In this document: one piece after another, positions 53,031 to 64,000 of the stretch
Layout: each line of letters starts with the position of its first letter
Numbering within the stretch: position 1 is the first letter of the stretch
Assembly (NCBI RefSeq): GCF_000422925.1
Contig: NZ_AUGZ01000008.1
Coordinates: 62,001-126,000 of the forward strand
Origin: Paludibacterium yongneupense DSM 18731
GTDB lineage: Bacteria; Pseudomonadota; Gammaproteobacteria; Burkholderiales; Chromobacteriaceae
Direction of reading: 5' to 3'
Length of the DNA: 64,000 nucleotides
Translations under genes and position numbers: made by a program
The notes under the pieces: generated by a model
Database searches by the model: none
Seen by the model: only the letters and a program-made list of their open reading frames with translations
Told to the model about the DNA's origin: nothing

Positions 53031-53066
53031 TTGTCATCGGCGTGAATGCGTATGATAATGATTATC
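53031..53066 (+). promoter_or_regulatory. Fur-controlled promoter of ftrABCD
   Basis: -35 TTGTCA (53031-53036), 17-base spacer, -10 GATAAT (53054-53059). The -10 is half of a perfect Fur 6-1-6 palindrome GATAAT-G-ATTATC (53054-53066), continued by AATCAA. Iron-loaded Fur bound here would block RNA polymerase directly. Confidence 0.88.
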
Positions 53067-53107
53067 AATCAAACAAACAGGCTCGCCACGGGCCGAAAGG
53101 AACTGCC

Positions 53108-53650
53108 ATGAATCGTCGTCTTCCGCTCGCCCTTGCCGCCCTGGGTCTGTGCGCCTCCGCCGTCGTTGCCGCCAAGGAATATCCGATCGGCAAGCCGCAA
53201 ATCCGCAACGGCATGGAAATCGGCGCCGTCTATCTGCAGCCGATCAAGATGGATCCGGAAGGCATGATGCGCAAGGCCGAAGAATCGGACGTCCACATGG
53301 AAGCCGACATTCACGCCGTCAAGGGCAATCCCAACGGCTTCGGCGAGGGCGAGTGGATGCCGTACCTGACCGTGCGCTACGAAGTATCCAAGGTCGGCGG
53401 CAAAGACACGATCAAGGGCGTGTACATGCCCATGGTCGCCAACGACGGCCCGCACTACGGTGACAACATCAAGCTGATGGGGCCCGGCAGATACCACCTC
53501 AAGTACACCATCTCGGCCCCGGGATCCGATGCGCATAGCCATTTCGGCCGCCATACCGACAAGGAAACCGGCGTCGCGCCGTGGTTCAAGACTTTCACCG
53601 TCGAATACGACTTCACCTATGCCGGCATCGGTAAAAAGGGCGGCTACTGA
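53108..53650 (+). CDS. ftrA: Periplasmic iron-transport protein FtrA (P19/Tp34 family)
   Basis: 180-aa exported protein with signal peptide MNRRLPLALAALGLCASAVVA and a P19-type immunoglobulin-like domain (pfam10634): KEYPIGKPQIRNGMEIGAVYLQPIKMDPEG, ESDVHMEADIHAVKGN, EWMPYLTVRYEV, SHFGRHTDKETG. P19 proteins bind copper and iron and feed ferrous iron to an Ftr1-type permease. AAGGA stands 6 bases before the ATG. First gene of the Fur-controlled ftrABCD operon known from Bordetella and Brucella. Confidence 0.93.
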   Translation: MNRRLPLALAALGLCASAVVAAKEYPIGKPQIRNGMEIGAVYLQPIKMDPEGMMRKAEESDVHMEADIHAVKGNPNGFGEGEWMPYLTVRYEVSKVGGKDTIKGVYMPMVANDGPHYGDNIKLMGPGRYHLKYTISAPGSDAHSHFGRHTDKETGVAPWFKTFTVEYDFTYAGIGKKGGY

Positions 53651-53667
53651 GCGCCGGAGGATTTGTC

Positions 53668-53985
53668 ATGCGCTGGATGATACTGGCGCTCGCCCTGACG
53701 GGCGTGGCGCAGGCTGAGGACATGCCGGTTTTTCACCTCGAGCTGAAGGATGGCACGCTTGCGCCGACGCGGCTGGTCGTGCCGGCCGGGCAGCGTTTCA
53801 AGCTGGTGGTGAAGAACAGCGGCAAGAGCGCGGCCGAGTTCGAGAGCCTCCCCTTGCGCAAGGAGAAGGTTCTGGCGCCGGGGGTGGAGTCCTTCGTGGT
53901 ATTTCAGGGCTTGTCGGCCGGGGAATACAAATTCTTCGACGATTTCCATCCGGCCACGGCGCGTGGCGTGATCGTCGTCAAATAG
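53668..53985 (+). CDS. ftrB: Periplasmic cupredoxin-like protein FtrB
   Basis: 105-aa exported cupredoxin-domain protein: signal MRWMILALALTGVAQA, then FHLELKDGTLAPTRLVVPAGQRFKLVVKNSGKSAAEFESLPL and SAGEYKFFDDFHP. It is thought to oxidise Fe(II) or hold it for the permease. A classical type-1 copper site (Cys plus two His) is not evident: there is no Cys in the mature protein. It lies 17 bp after ftrA and 16 bp before ftrC. Confidence 0.88.
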   Translation: MRWMILALALTGVAQAEDMPVFHLELKDGTLAPTRLVVPAGQRFKLVVKNSGKSAAEFESLPLRKEKVLAPGVESFVVFQGLSAGEYKFFDDFHPATARGVIVVK

Positions 53986-54001
53986 CGGAAGCGGGCAGGG
54001 T

Positions 54002-54829
54002 ATGGGACAGGTGATGTTCATTGTCTGGCGCGAAAGCGTCGAGGCATTGCTGGTGGTCGGCATTCTCAATGCCTGGATGAATCAGAGCCCGCAGGGGCGG
54101 GCTGGCAAGCGCTATCTGTGGGGCGGCGTCCTGCTCGGCTTGCTGGCGGCACTGCTTCTGGCGTTCGGTCTGTTTGCGGCTGCCAGCGCGCTCGGCGGCG
54201 CGGAAGATCTGTTCCGTACCTTCATGGTATTGGTCGCGGCGGCGCTGATCGTGCATATGGTCCGCTGGATGCGTCTGCACGGACGCACGCTGAAGCAGGA
54301 GCTCGAAGCGGGGCTGGAAGCACAGGCCTCTGCCTCGCGCTGGTGGGGCGTGCTGGTCTTGTGCGCGATCGCCGTGGCGCGCGAGGGCAGCGAGACGGTC
54401 GTTTTCCTGTTTGGCATGCTGGACGGCGCGAGCGCCTCTACCCTGGCGAGCATGGGGCTGGCGTCCTGCGCGGGTTTCGCGCTGGCGCTGGCGACGTTCT
54501 GGATATTGCAACTGGGCGGCAAGTATCTGTCGTGGCGCTTGTTCTTCCGCGTGACCGAAATCATGCTGCTGTTGCTGGCCGGCGGCCTGCTGGTGAATGG
54601 CATTGAGCAGCTGATCTCGCTCGACGTTCTGCCCGCGCTGGTCGATCCGGTCTGGGACAGCTCGCGCTGGCTCGACGATTCGAGCCTGGCCGGCAGCATC
54701 GTCGCTTCTCTGACCGGCTACCGCTCGCACCCCGCCCTGACCAGCCTGCTCGCCCTGGGCCTGTTCTGGGGAGGCGTCTGGCGGCTGATCTATCGCGACG
54801 AGCGCAGGGTGCGCGTCAATGCGCGTTAG
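54002..54829 (+). CDS. ftrC: Ftr1-type iron permease FtrC
   Basis: 275-aa inner-membrane permease of the OFeT family with seven predicted segments and the two REXXE iron motifs, RESVE (10-14) in segment 1 and REGSE (127-131) in segment 4. It moves iron inward in concert with FtrA/FtrB and the FtrD redox protein. It overlaps ftrD by 11 bp. Confidence 0.93.
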   Translation: MGQVMFIVWRESVEALLVVGILNAWMNQSPQGRAGKRYLWGGVLLGLLAALLLAFGLFAAASALGGAEDLFRTFMVLVAAALIVHMVRWMRLHGRTLKQELEAGLEAQASASRWWGVLVLCAIAVAREGSETVVFLFGMLDGASASTLASMGLASCAGFALALATFWILQLGGKYLSWRLFFRVTEIMLLLLAGGLLVNGIEQLISLDVLPALVDPVWDSSRWLDDSSLAGSIVASLTGYRSHPALTSLLALGLFWGGVWRLIYRDERRVRVNAR

Positions 54830-56189
54830 CCTGGCGCGGGTCGGGGACTGGCTGCGCGATCATGCGCGCGCGATTCGGGCCGTGCAATGGGTCCTGGTGC
54901 TGGTCTACGGCTTCCTGCTGCTGGTTCCGGTATTCCTACCGCTGCCGGACGATTCGGCGCGCATTCTCAACAATCTGACCCTGTTCGCCCAGTTCGTGTT
55001 CTGGGGGATCTGGTGGCCGTTCGTGCTGTTGAGCATGGTGCTGTTCGGACGGCTGTGGTGCGGCATGCTGTGCCCGGAGGGGTCGCTGACCGAGTGGACG
55101 TCGCGCCACGGGCTCGGACGGGCGATTCCGCGCTGGATGCGCTGGAATGGATGGCCGGTGGTCGGTTTCGCCTCCACCACCCTCTATGGCCAGCTGGTGA
55201 GCGTGTACCAGTACCCGAAGGCGGCGATGCTGGTGCTCGGCGGTTCGACGCTGGCGGCCATCGCGGTCGGCCTCGTCTATACCCGTGGCAAGCGCGCCTG
55301 GTGTCGTCATCTGTGTCCGGTGACCGGGGTCTTCGCCCTGCTCGGAAAACTCGCCCCGATGCATTATCGGGTCGACGAGACGCGGTGGCTGGAGTCGGCC
55401 AAGAATCGCCGCATCACCATTGCCGTCGACTGTGCGCCGCTAATGCCCCTGCGCCACATGAAGGGCAACAGCGGCTGTCACATGTGCGCGCGCTGCAGCG
55501 GTTATCGCGATGCGATCTCGCTGTCGGCGCGTTCTCCCGCACAGGAAGTCGTCGAGCTCGGGGCGGTCGAAGCCACGGCCTGGCAAACGGTGCTGATTCT
55601 CTACGGCTTGCTCGGCATCGCCATCGGCGCTTTTCACTGGACAGCCAGCCCCTGGTTCATTGCCGTCAAACAGGCGTGCGCCGACTGGCTGGCCGCGCGC
55701 GACATCGTGTGGCCGCTCGAAAACAACGCCCCCTGGTGGCTGTTGACACATTATCCACAGGTGAACGACACCTTCACCTGGCTCGATGGCGGGATGATCG
55801 TCGCTTATATCCTGGCGACGTCGCTGCTGCTCGGCAGCACCCTGTCGCTATGCCTGGCCGTGGCGGTCCGCAGCGGCGGCCGCTGGCACTGGCAGCGCTT
55901 TCATCACCTGGCCCAGTCCCTGATCCCGCAGGCGGGGATAGGCGTTTTTCTCGGTCTCTCCACTTTGACCGTCAGCCTGCTCAAGGCGGAGGGTCTGCAT
56001 CTGTGGTGGGTATCCGGTGCGCGGCTGGGTCTGCTGCTGCTGGCCAATGTCTGGTCCTTGTGGCTCGCGCGCGGCATCGTGCGGGGCTGGACGCCCGACC
56101 GGGCGCGGCAGTCGGGTGCGCTGGTCGCGGTCGCGCTGGCCTTGCTTGCCGTCGACGGAGCCTGGGCGCTGCTGTTCTGGTACTGGTAG
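54819..56189 (+). CDS. ftrD: Membrane 4Fe-4S protein FtrD (NosR/NapH-like)
   Basis: 456-aa inner-membrane protein with about nine hydrophobic segments and several Cys clusters: GRLWCGMLCPEG, RAWCRHLCPVTG, and a ferredoxin-like CHMCARC. It probably passes electrons to complete the iron redox cycle of the Ftr system. The reading of membrane segments plus Cys clusters matches FtrD of the Bordetella/Brucella ftrABCD system. Start ATG lies inside the end of ftrC. Confidence 0.9.
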   Translation: MRVSLARVGDWLRDHARAIRAVQWVLVLVYGFLLLVPVFLPLPDDSARILNNLTLFAQFVFWGIWWPFVLLSMVLFGRLWCGMLCPEGSLTEWTSRHGLGRAIPRWMRWNGWPVVGFASTTLYGQLVSVYQYPKAAMLVLGGSTLAAIAVGLVYTRGKRAWCRHLCPVTGVFALLGKLAPMHYRVDETRWLESAKNRRITIAVDCAPLMPLRHMKGNSGCHMCARCSGYRDAISLSARSPAQEVVELGAVEATAWQTVLILYGLLGIAIGAFHWTASPWFIAVKQACADWLAARDIVWPLENNAPWWLLTHYPQVNDTFTWLDGGMIVAYILATSLLLGSTLSLCLAVAVRSGGRWHWQRFHHLAQSLIPQAGIGVFLGLSTLTVSLLKAEGLHLWWVSGARLGLLLLANVWSLWLARGIVRGWTPDRARQSGALVAVALALLAVDGAWALLFWYW

Positions 56190-56201
56190 CCGGCGGCGGT
56201 C

Positions 56202-56684
56202 TCAGACCGCCACGTCGACGACGACAGGCTGCAGTACGCGTATGAGCTCGGCCGGAGTCATGCCGACCAGAAAGCCGCGCTTGCCGCCGTTGATGAACAG
56301 ACGCGGCAAGTTGGCAATTCCGGCCTCCATGTACACCTGCATCGGATGGCGCGTGCCGAAGGGGCTGGTTCCTCCTACCTGGTAGCCGCTGTGGCGGTCG
56401 GCCACTGCAGGCGCGCACGGTTCGATGTGGCGGGCGCCGATCTGGCGGGCGAGATTGCGGGTGGAGACTTCGCGGTCGCCATGCATCAGCACGATCAGCG
56501 GTTTGCCGGTTTCGTCCTGCATCACCAGCGTTTTTATGACGCAATGTTCGTCCACCCCCAGTTCCCTCGCCGATACCCGTGTACCGCCCTGGGCTTCGTA
56601 CTTGTAGGAATGTGCGGTGTAGTCCACCGCGTGCTCGCGCAAAACGCGCACCGCCTGCGTGGTCGGAGATTTGTCCTTGCCCAT
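56202..56684 (-). CDS. ybaK: YbaK/EbsC-type aminoacyl-tRNA deacylase
   Basis: 160-aa single-domain trans-editing enzyme that hydrolyses mischarged Cys-tRNA(Pro) in the YbaK group. It shows TTQAVRVLREHAVDYTAHSYKYE, VIKTLVMQD, VLMHGDREVSTRNLARQIG (catalytic Lys of YbaK lies in the KTLV segment), GYQVGGTSPFGTR and LFINGGKRGFLVGM. The ATG at 56684 is chosen because it gives a typical N-terminus; the frame is open 20 residues further upstream. It is divergent from the hsp20 gene across a region with a 44-bp palindrome. Confidence 0.9.
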   Translation of the reverse strand: MGKDKSPTTQAVRVLREHAVDYTAHSYKYEAQGGTRVSARELGVDEHCVIKTLVMQDETGKPLIVLMHGDREVSTRNLARQIGARHIEPCAPAVADRHSGYQVGGTSPFGTRHPMQVYMEAGIANLPRLFINGGKRGFLVGMTPAELIRVLQPVVVDVAV

Positions 56685-56744
56685 TTCTTCATGCCTGTAG
56701 CGTGCCGTTGGCGAAGAGTACCGTTGCCACGGCCCCGACGGCAA

Positions 56745-56788
56745 GTGCCCGGCCTGGGTTTGACCCGGGTCAAACCCAGGCCGGGCAC
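56745..56788. repeat. 44-bp perfect palindrome
   Basis: Two 22-base arms with no loop: GTGCCCGGCCTGGGTTTGAC... at 56745-56766 and its exact reverse complement at 56767-56788, centred on CCCGGG. It lies between divergent ybaK and hsp20, with no T tract after it. It may be an extragenic repeat copy, a protein-binding site or a cruciform. Confidence 0.95.
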
Positions 56789-56791
56789 AGA

Positions 56792-56821
56792 CTTGAGAAT
56801 GCCCCGCAGCGGACCAATTAT
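56792..56821 (+). promoter_or_regulatory. Putative sigma-32 promoter of hsp20
   Basis: CTTGAGA (56792-56798) resembles the sigma-32 -35 box CTTGAAA. CCAATTAT (56814-56821), 15 bases further on, weakly resembles its -10 box. The position, about 55 bp upstream of the hsp20 ATG, and the heat-shock product support the reading. Confidence 0.5.
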
Positions 56822-56878
56822 AAAGTTGGACCCCATGTGTTCAGGGGCGTTTCAACCCGAATCCGACAGGAGATCATC

Positions 56879-57307
56879 ATGAATGAACTGATGCGTCGCA
56901 GTGGCCTCGAGCCCTTGTTTGATGACATGTTGAAGGGCTTCTTTATCCGTCCGATGACGTTCGACACGCGCAGCGATCTGGCCGCGGGTATCAAGCTTGA
57001 CGTCAAGGAAGACGAAAAGGCGTATATCGTGCATGCCGAGTTGCCGGGCGTGAACAAGGAAGACATTCATGTCCGGATCGACGGCAAGCATGTGTCGCTG
57101 ACGGCCGAAGTCAAAAAAGAGACGGAAGTGAAAGAGGGCGAGAAGGTGCTGCGCAGCGAGCGCTACTTCGGCCAGGTGTCGCGCAGCTTCGAGCTTGCGC
57201 ATGATGTGGATGAAGCGACGGCAGATGCCAGCTTGCGCGATGGCGTACTGGAACTGCTGCTGCCCAAGAAGGAAAAAACGACGGGCCGCAAGCTGATCAT
57301 CAAGTAA
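56879..57307 (+). CDS. Small heat-shock protein, Hsp20/alpha-crystallin family
   Basis: 142-aa chaperone that holds unfolding proteins as oligomers. The alpha-crystallin domain spans about residues 38-130: AGIKLDVKEDEKAYIVHAELPGVNKEDIHVRIDGKHVSLTAEV, RSERYFGQVSRSFELAHDVDEATADASLRDGVLELLLPK. The C-terminal anchor motif GRKLIIK contains the I-x-I-like LII. CAGGAG stands 6 bases before the ATG. Single gene with putative sigma-32 promoter and its own terminator. Confidence 0.94.
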   Translation: MNELMRRSGLEPLFDDMLKGFFIRPMTFDTRSDLAAGIKLDVKEDEKAYIVHAELPGVNKEDIHVRIDGKHVSLTAEVKKETEVKEGEKVLRSERYFGQVSRSFELAHDVDEATADASLRDGVLELLLPKKEKTTGRKLIIK

Positions 57308-57330
57308 GGCACCCCCTTCGGGGAGGAAAC

Positions 57331-57371
57331 GCCGGCGTCGAGGGGGGCAATCTCCCGTGCGCCGGCTTTTT
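57331..57371 (+). terminator. Terminator of hsp20
   Basis: GCCGGCG (57331-57337) pairs with CGCCGGC (57360-57366), with an inner GGG/CCC stem, followed by TTTTT (57367-57371). The T tract touches the stop codon of the convergent radical SAM gene. Confidence 0.88.
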
Positions 57372-58300
57372 CATGCGTGCGGCACGGCTATCCACGGTGC
57401 GCCTACGGCGCTGCCTTGCACGCCGTCGCGCTGCAGCCTCTCGCCGATAGCCTGCAGCGCATCCCAGCGCGGACCGCACCACGCCGGCTCGATCAGGGTC
57501 GGTGCCTGCGCCGTCGCCGACACGCGATGATAGACCACGCTGGCCGGGGTGTGGCGGATCAGGCGGGAAGCGGTGTCGGCATAGGCATCGAGCGAGGGGG
57601 GAGCGATCTCGCCGCGACGGAATTGGGCCGCCATGCGGCTGCCGCGCACGATCATCAGCGGGTGCAGTTTGAGTCCCTGGACGCCGATGTCGAGCACCGT
57701 CGCAAGCGTGGCATCGACATCGCTGTCCGTCTCGCCCGGCAAGCCTGCGATCAGATGGGTACAGACGGCGAGTCCGCGCTGGCGCGCGCGCGCGACCGCG
57801 TCGCGGTAGGCCGCCAGACCGTGCCCGCGGCGGATGCGCTCGAGGGTGGCGTCGTGCGCGCTTTGCAAGCCGAGCTCGAGCCAGATTTCGAAGCCGCGCT
57901 GCTGGTAGTCGGCCAGCAGGTCGAGTGCGGCATCCGGAACGCAGTCAGGACGGGTTCCGACGCACAGACCGACAACATCGCTCTGGCGCGCGGCTTCATC
58001 GTACAGAGCCTTTAGCGTCTCGACTTCGGCATAGGTGCTGGTGTAGGCCTGGAAGTAGGCGAGATAGCGTCGCGCGCGGTCGGTTTTGCGTTTTTCGCGT
58101 GTAATCTGTTCGGCGATGGAGAGCTCGGCCGCGTGGCGGCCGAAGCTGCGGACATTGCAAAACGAACAGCCGCCGCGCCCCAGCGTGCCGTCGCGATTGG
58201 GGCAGGTAAAGTCGCCTGCCAGCGACAGCTTGTGGACCCGTTCGCCGAAGCGGGCCTTCAGGTAATGGCTGAATGTGTGGATGTGCTGGGTCAGGTCCAT
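57371..58300 (-). CDS. yhcC: Radical SAM protein, YhcC type (TIGR01212)
   Basis: 309-aa radical SAM protein of unknown reaction. The cluster-binding cysteines are Cys33, Cys45 and Cys48 (FTCPNRDGTLGRGGCSFC), the CX11CX2C spacing of this family. Further family segments are LAYFQAYTSTYAEVETLKALYDEA, VVGLCVGTRPDCVPDAALDLLADY, WLELGLQSAHDATLERIRRGH and CTHLIAGLPGET. The ATG at 58300 (MDLTQHIHTFSHYLKARFGE) matches relatives; 12 extra upstream residues are excluded. Members occur widely as housekeeping genes. Confidence 0.9.
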   Translation of the reverse strand: MDLTQHIHTFSHYLKARFGERVHKLSLAGDFTCPNRDGTLGRGGCSFCNVRSFGRHAAELSIAEQITREKRKTDRARRYLAYFQAYTSTYAEVETLKALYDEAARQSDVVGLCVGTRPDCVPDAALDLLADYQQRGFEIWLELGLQSAHDATLERIRRGHGLAAYRDAVARARQRGLAVCTHLIAGLPGETDSDVDATLATVLDIGVQGLKLHPLMIVRGSRMAAQFRRGEIAPPSLDAYADTASRLIRHTPASVVYHRVSATAQAPTLIEPAWCGPRWDALQAIGERLQRDGVQGSAVGAPWIAVPHA

Positions 58301-58368
58301 TGCGCACCGGCAAAAAAAGCGCAGTGTAGCCGCCACGGGGCCGCGCGTCCCTGCGCGGGATCAAGGGC

Positions 58369-58551
58369 TTACCAGGGATGCAGGCCGAAGCCGTACAGAA
58401 CGAGCATGATGATGGCGCTGAGCACCAGGGCGAAGGCGAGAGTGGAAAACAACTCGTGCAGGCGCGCGCGCTGATTGCGGTTCAGCAGCCAGCGCGTGAC
58501 AAGCAGTGCCACGCCGGCGACAAGGACGAGTTTGAACAGGCGACCGATCAT
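58369..58551 (-). CDS. Small two-helix membrane protein
   Basis: 60-aa hydrophobic protein: MIGRLFKLVLVAGVALLVTRWLL, a basic loop (NRNQRARLHELFS), then TLAFALVLSAIIMLVLYGFGL. No family recognised and no strong ribosome site is visible, but codon use and the clean two-helix layout favour a real gene. It lies 68 bp upstream of yhcC on the same strand, divergent from metX. Confidence 0.55.
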   Translation of the reverse strand: MIGRLFKLVLVAGVALLVTRWLLNRNQRARLHELFSTLAFALVLSAIIMLVLYGFGLHPW

Positions 58552-58657
58552 GGTTGCGTAGTATCGGTGCGCTTCGGCGCTGGCGCAAGTTGCCCGCTGC
58601 GTTTATCCTTTCCGCAGAAGCCTTGACGCCGACACCATTAAAAACAGCCAAGAGTGA

Positions 58658-59803
58658 ATGATGGCCAATACCCTACAATCTGTCGGCATCGTCGCGGCGC
58701 AGGACGCCGCATTCGATTTACCGCTTGAGCTGGCTTGCGGCGCGGTCTTGCCCGCTTACCGGCTCAGGTACGAAACCTATGGAGAACTGAACCGCGACCG
58801 CAGCAACGCCATTCTGATCTGCCATGCCCTGTCCGGCCATCATCATGTGGCAGGACGCTACCGTGCAGACGAAAAATATCCGGGTTGGTGGGACAGCATG
58901 ATCGGTCCGGGCAAGCCTATCGACACCGATCGCTTTTTCGTGGTCGGCGTCAATAATCTCGGCGGCTGTCACGGCAGCACCGGCCCGTCTTCGATTCGTC
59001 CCGATACCGATCAGCCGTGGGGCTCGTCCTTTCCGATGATGACGGTCACCGACTGGGTCCATTCCCAGGCGCGCCTGGCCGACCTGCTCGGCATCGAGCG
59101 CTGGGCGGCCGTCGTCGGTGGCAGTCTGGGCGGGATGCAGGCCTTGCAGTGGAGCATCAGTTATCCCGCCCGAGTGGCGAACGCACTGGTGATCGCGTCG
59201 GCTCCGCGCCTGTCGGCGCAGAATATCGCGTTCAACGATGTGGCGCGGCAGGCGATTCTGACCGACCCCGATTTCCATGGCGGCGATTTTTATGCGCATG
59301 GAGTCCTGCCGCGACGCGGCCTGCGGCTTGCGCGCATGCTCGGCCACATCACGTATCTGTCCGATGACGGCATGGGGGCCAAGTTCGGTCGTCTGTTGCG
59401 CTCGGGTGCATATCAGTACGGCTTTGACGTCGAGTTCGAAATCGAATCCTATCTGCGCTATCAGGGCGACAAGTTCTCTGACCGGTTCGATGCCAATACC
59501 TATCTGTTGATGACCAAGGCGCTGGATTATTTCGATCCGGCACACGACTGCGGCGGGGATCTGCGTGCGGCGCTGGAGCCGGTCGAGGCCCACTTCATGG
59601 TGGCCAGCTTTACCTCCGACTGGCGTTTTTCCCCGGTGCGCTCGCGCGAGATCGTTTCTGCGCTGATCGCAGGCGGCAAGAAAGTCGCTTACGCCGAGAT
59701 CGAGTCCAGCCACGGCCACGATGCCTTCCTTATGACCGATACGCCCTATGTCAATCTGATGCGCGGCTACCTCGACCGTGTCGCCCGGGAGCTTGCAGCA
59801 TGA
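58658..59803 (+). CDS. metX: Homoserine O-acyltransferase MetX
   Basis: 381-aa alpha/beta-hydrolase-fold enzyme that acylates homoserine at the start of methionine synthesis. The catalytic triad is visible: Ser156 in GGSLGGMQ, Asp321 in FTSDWRF and His354 in [22 protein letters not shown] and [11 protein letters not shown] are further family blocks. Whether it uses acetyl- or succinyl-CoA cannot be told here; many beta/gammaproteobacterial MetX proteins use succinyl-CoA. Two ATGs are adjacent (58658, 58661), with AAGAG upstream. It overlaps metW by 4 bp. No SAM or SAH riboswitch was seen in the leader. Confidence 0.95.
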   Translation: MMANTLQSVGIVAAQDAAFDLPLELACGAVLPAYRLRYETYGELNRDRSNAILICHALSGHHHVAGRYRADEKYPGWWDSMIGPGKPIDTDRFFVVGVNNLGGCHGSTGPSSIRPDTDQPWGSSFPMMTVTDWVHSQARLADLLGIERWAAVVGGSLGGMQALQWSISYPARVANALVIASAPRLSAQNIAFNDVARQAILTDPDFHGGDFYAHGVLPRRGLRLARMLGHITYLSDDGMGAKFGRLLRSGAYQYGFDVEFEIESYLRYQGDKFSDRFDANTYLLMTKALDYFDPAHDCGGDLRAALEPVEAHFMVASFTSDWRFSPVRSREIVSALIAGGKKVAYAEIESSHGHDAFLMTDTPYVNLMRGYLDRVARELAA

Positions 59804-60385
59804 CGAGCCAACTACGACCCGATTTGCAATTGATTGCCGACTGGATTTCCCCTTCTTCGCGCGTGCTTGACCTCGGCTGCGGCGATGGCGCGCTCCTTGG
59901 CTGGCTCCAGGAGAACAAGAATGTCATCGGCTATGGCGTCGAGATCGACTCGGACAATATCGTGCGCTGCACCGCGGGCGGCGTTTCCGCGATCCAGAGC
60001 GATCTCGAAGTCGGGCTGGCCGGTTTCGGCGACGGCAGCTTCGATCATATCGTGCTGTCGCAGACGATTCAGGCGATGCGTCAGACCGAGCAGATTCTGC
60101 TGGAAATGCTGCGCGTAGGCCGCGAAGCGATCGTGACCTTCCCCAACTTCGGGTATTGGGAAAACCGCTGGCAGATCCTGCGCGGGCGCATGCCGGTATC
60201 GGACACGATTCCTTTTCAATGGTATGACACGCCGAATATTCACTGGTGCATGCTCGGCGACTTCGAGGCGTTGTGCGCGAAGAACAAGGTGCGCATCATC
60301 GAGCGCGTGGTGATGGACAAGGGGAAGTTCATCCATGTCCTGCCCAATCTGTTCGGCAGTCTGGCTTTCTACCGGGTGACGGCGG

Positions 60386-60393
<8 letters not shown>
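59800..60393 (+). CDS. metW: Methionine biosynthesis protein MetW
   Basis: 197-aa class I methyltransferase-fold protein: [16 protein letters not shown] (SAM motif I), [28 protein letters not shown] and [22 protein letters not shown], all typical of MetW. MetW is required with MetX for homoserine acylation in several bacteria. It overlaps metX by 4 bp and ampG by 8 bp. Confidence 0.94.
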
Positions 60394-63566
<3,173 letters not shown>

Positions 63567-63574
63567 GTCCGCGA

Positions 63575-64000
63575 TCAAGCCTCCTCCCCGCTGCAGATCC
63601 GGTTTCTGCCTTGCTGCTTGGCCAGGTAGAGCTGCTTGTCGGCCCGGTTCAGCAGCATGTCCAGGGTCTCTTGCGGATGCAGGGTTGCGATGCCGATGCT
63701 GACGCGGTAAGCGATGGTCTTCTCCCCGGCCTCGACGATGGCGGCCTCGACTGCGCCGCGCAGTCTTTCGGCTACGATGAGCGCTTCCGCATGTCCGCTG
63801 GACGGTAGCAGCGCCGCGAATTCTTCCCCCCCAAGGCGCCCGATCTGGTCCGAGGCGCGCAACACCGCGCGGCACTGGCGGGCGAAATCGACGATGACGC
63901 GGTCTCCGCTCGCGTGGCCGTAGTGGTCGTTGATCGCCTTGAAGCGATCGAGATCTAGCATCAGTACAGCCAGCGGTCGCCGATAACGCCGGGCGTGCCG
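63575..64000 (-). CDS. Diguanylate cyclase, GGDEF domain (N-terminus outside window)
   Basis: C-terminal 141 residues of a GGDEF protein that makes cyclic di-GMP from two GTP. The frame runs off the right edge, and visible residues start RHARRYRRPLAVLMLDLDRFKAIND. Active-site loop is GGEEF (in RLGGEEFAALLP), with the DxxxFKxxND metal/nucleotide region intact, so catalysis is likely. An RxxD-type inhibitory site is present just before it (RASDQIGRLGG). The sensor part is not visible. Confidence 0.93.
   Translation of the reverse strand, partial: RHARRYRRPLAVLMLDLDRFKAINDHYGHASGDRVIVDFARQCRAVLRASDQIGRLGGEEFAALLPSSGHAEALIVAERLRGAVEAAIVEAGEKTIAYRVSIGIATLHPQETLDMLLNRADKQLYLAKQQGRNRICSGEEA

Noticed and set aside
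58552-58657. Possible SAM- or SAH-type riboswitch before metX
   Set aside because: The 106-bp leader shows none of the conserved blocks of known SAM or SAH elements.

Overview
The window is gene-dense, high-GC DNA with short intergenic gaps and many 4-11 bp start/stop overlaps. Gene content points to a free-living betaproteobacterium, most likely Neisseriales (Chromobacteriaceae-like): adjacent metX-metW, a choline-kinase-like homoserine kinase beside a DUF2782 protein, a LOG-family protein and polA, a fimT-pilV-pilW-pilX-pilE minor-pilin operon, RstAB, YeiE/YeiH and FtrABCD. This placement is inference from gene families; there is no rRNA or other marker. No tRNA, IS element, CRISPR array or prophage was seen.

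Layout. 1-3476: hybrid sensor kinase (C-terminus cut by the window edge) with a periplasmic binding-protein-like gene. 3652-6193: ArsD-like protein without the metal-binding cysteines, GNAT/autoinducer-synthase-like acyltransferase, secreted clan GH-A glycosidase; the 11-bp palindrome TTGTGACACAA occurs near both ends of this block. 6599-7997: FetAB-like iron exporter. 8010-23048: about 15 kb of minus-strand efflux genes: MdlAB-type ABC exporter, MdtA/MdtBC-type RND pump, and a CusCBA-type copper/silver operon with a DUF411 protein, a His/Cys-rich leader protein and a Met-rich tail protein. 23124-24766: TPP riboswitch with thiM-thiE. 24761-26396: LysR regulator divergent from azoR. 26423-31691: DUF1992 protein, hemF (TTG start), a lipase-like hydrolase, RstAB and a secreted nuclease. 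31720-33718: YeiH/YeiE. 33749-39708: thrB, DUF2782, LOG protein, polA, GT9 glycosyltransferase. 39747-41150: amino-acid permease. 41725-44284: five overlapping minor-pilin genes.

44541-52921 is the least ordinary stretch. A D-2-hydroxyacid-dehydrogenase-like protein lacking the catalytic His, a ferritin-like di-iron protein and an orphan 127-aa protein run on the plus strand. They converge on a PaaK-like adenylate-forming enzyme with an altered P-loop, which lies downstream of emrR-outer-membrane factor-emrA-emrB. It may be a small metabolite pathway with its own exporter; this is inference.

53108-56189: Fur-box-controlled ftrABCD iron uptake. 56202-57307: YbaK, a 44-bp perfect palindrome and a small heat-shock protein. 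57371-64000: YhcC-type radical SAM protein, small membrane protein, metX-metW-ampG, wrbA, YihY-family protein and the C-terminal part of a diguanylate cyclase.
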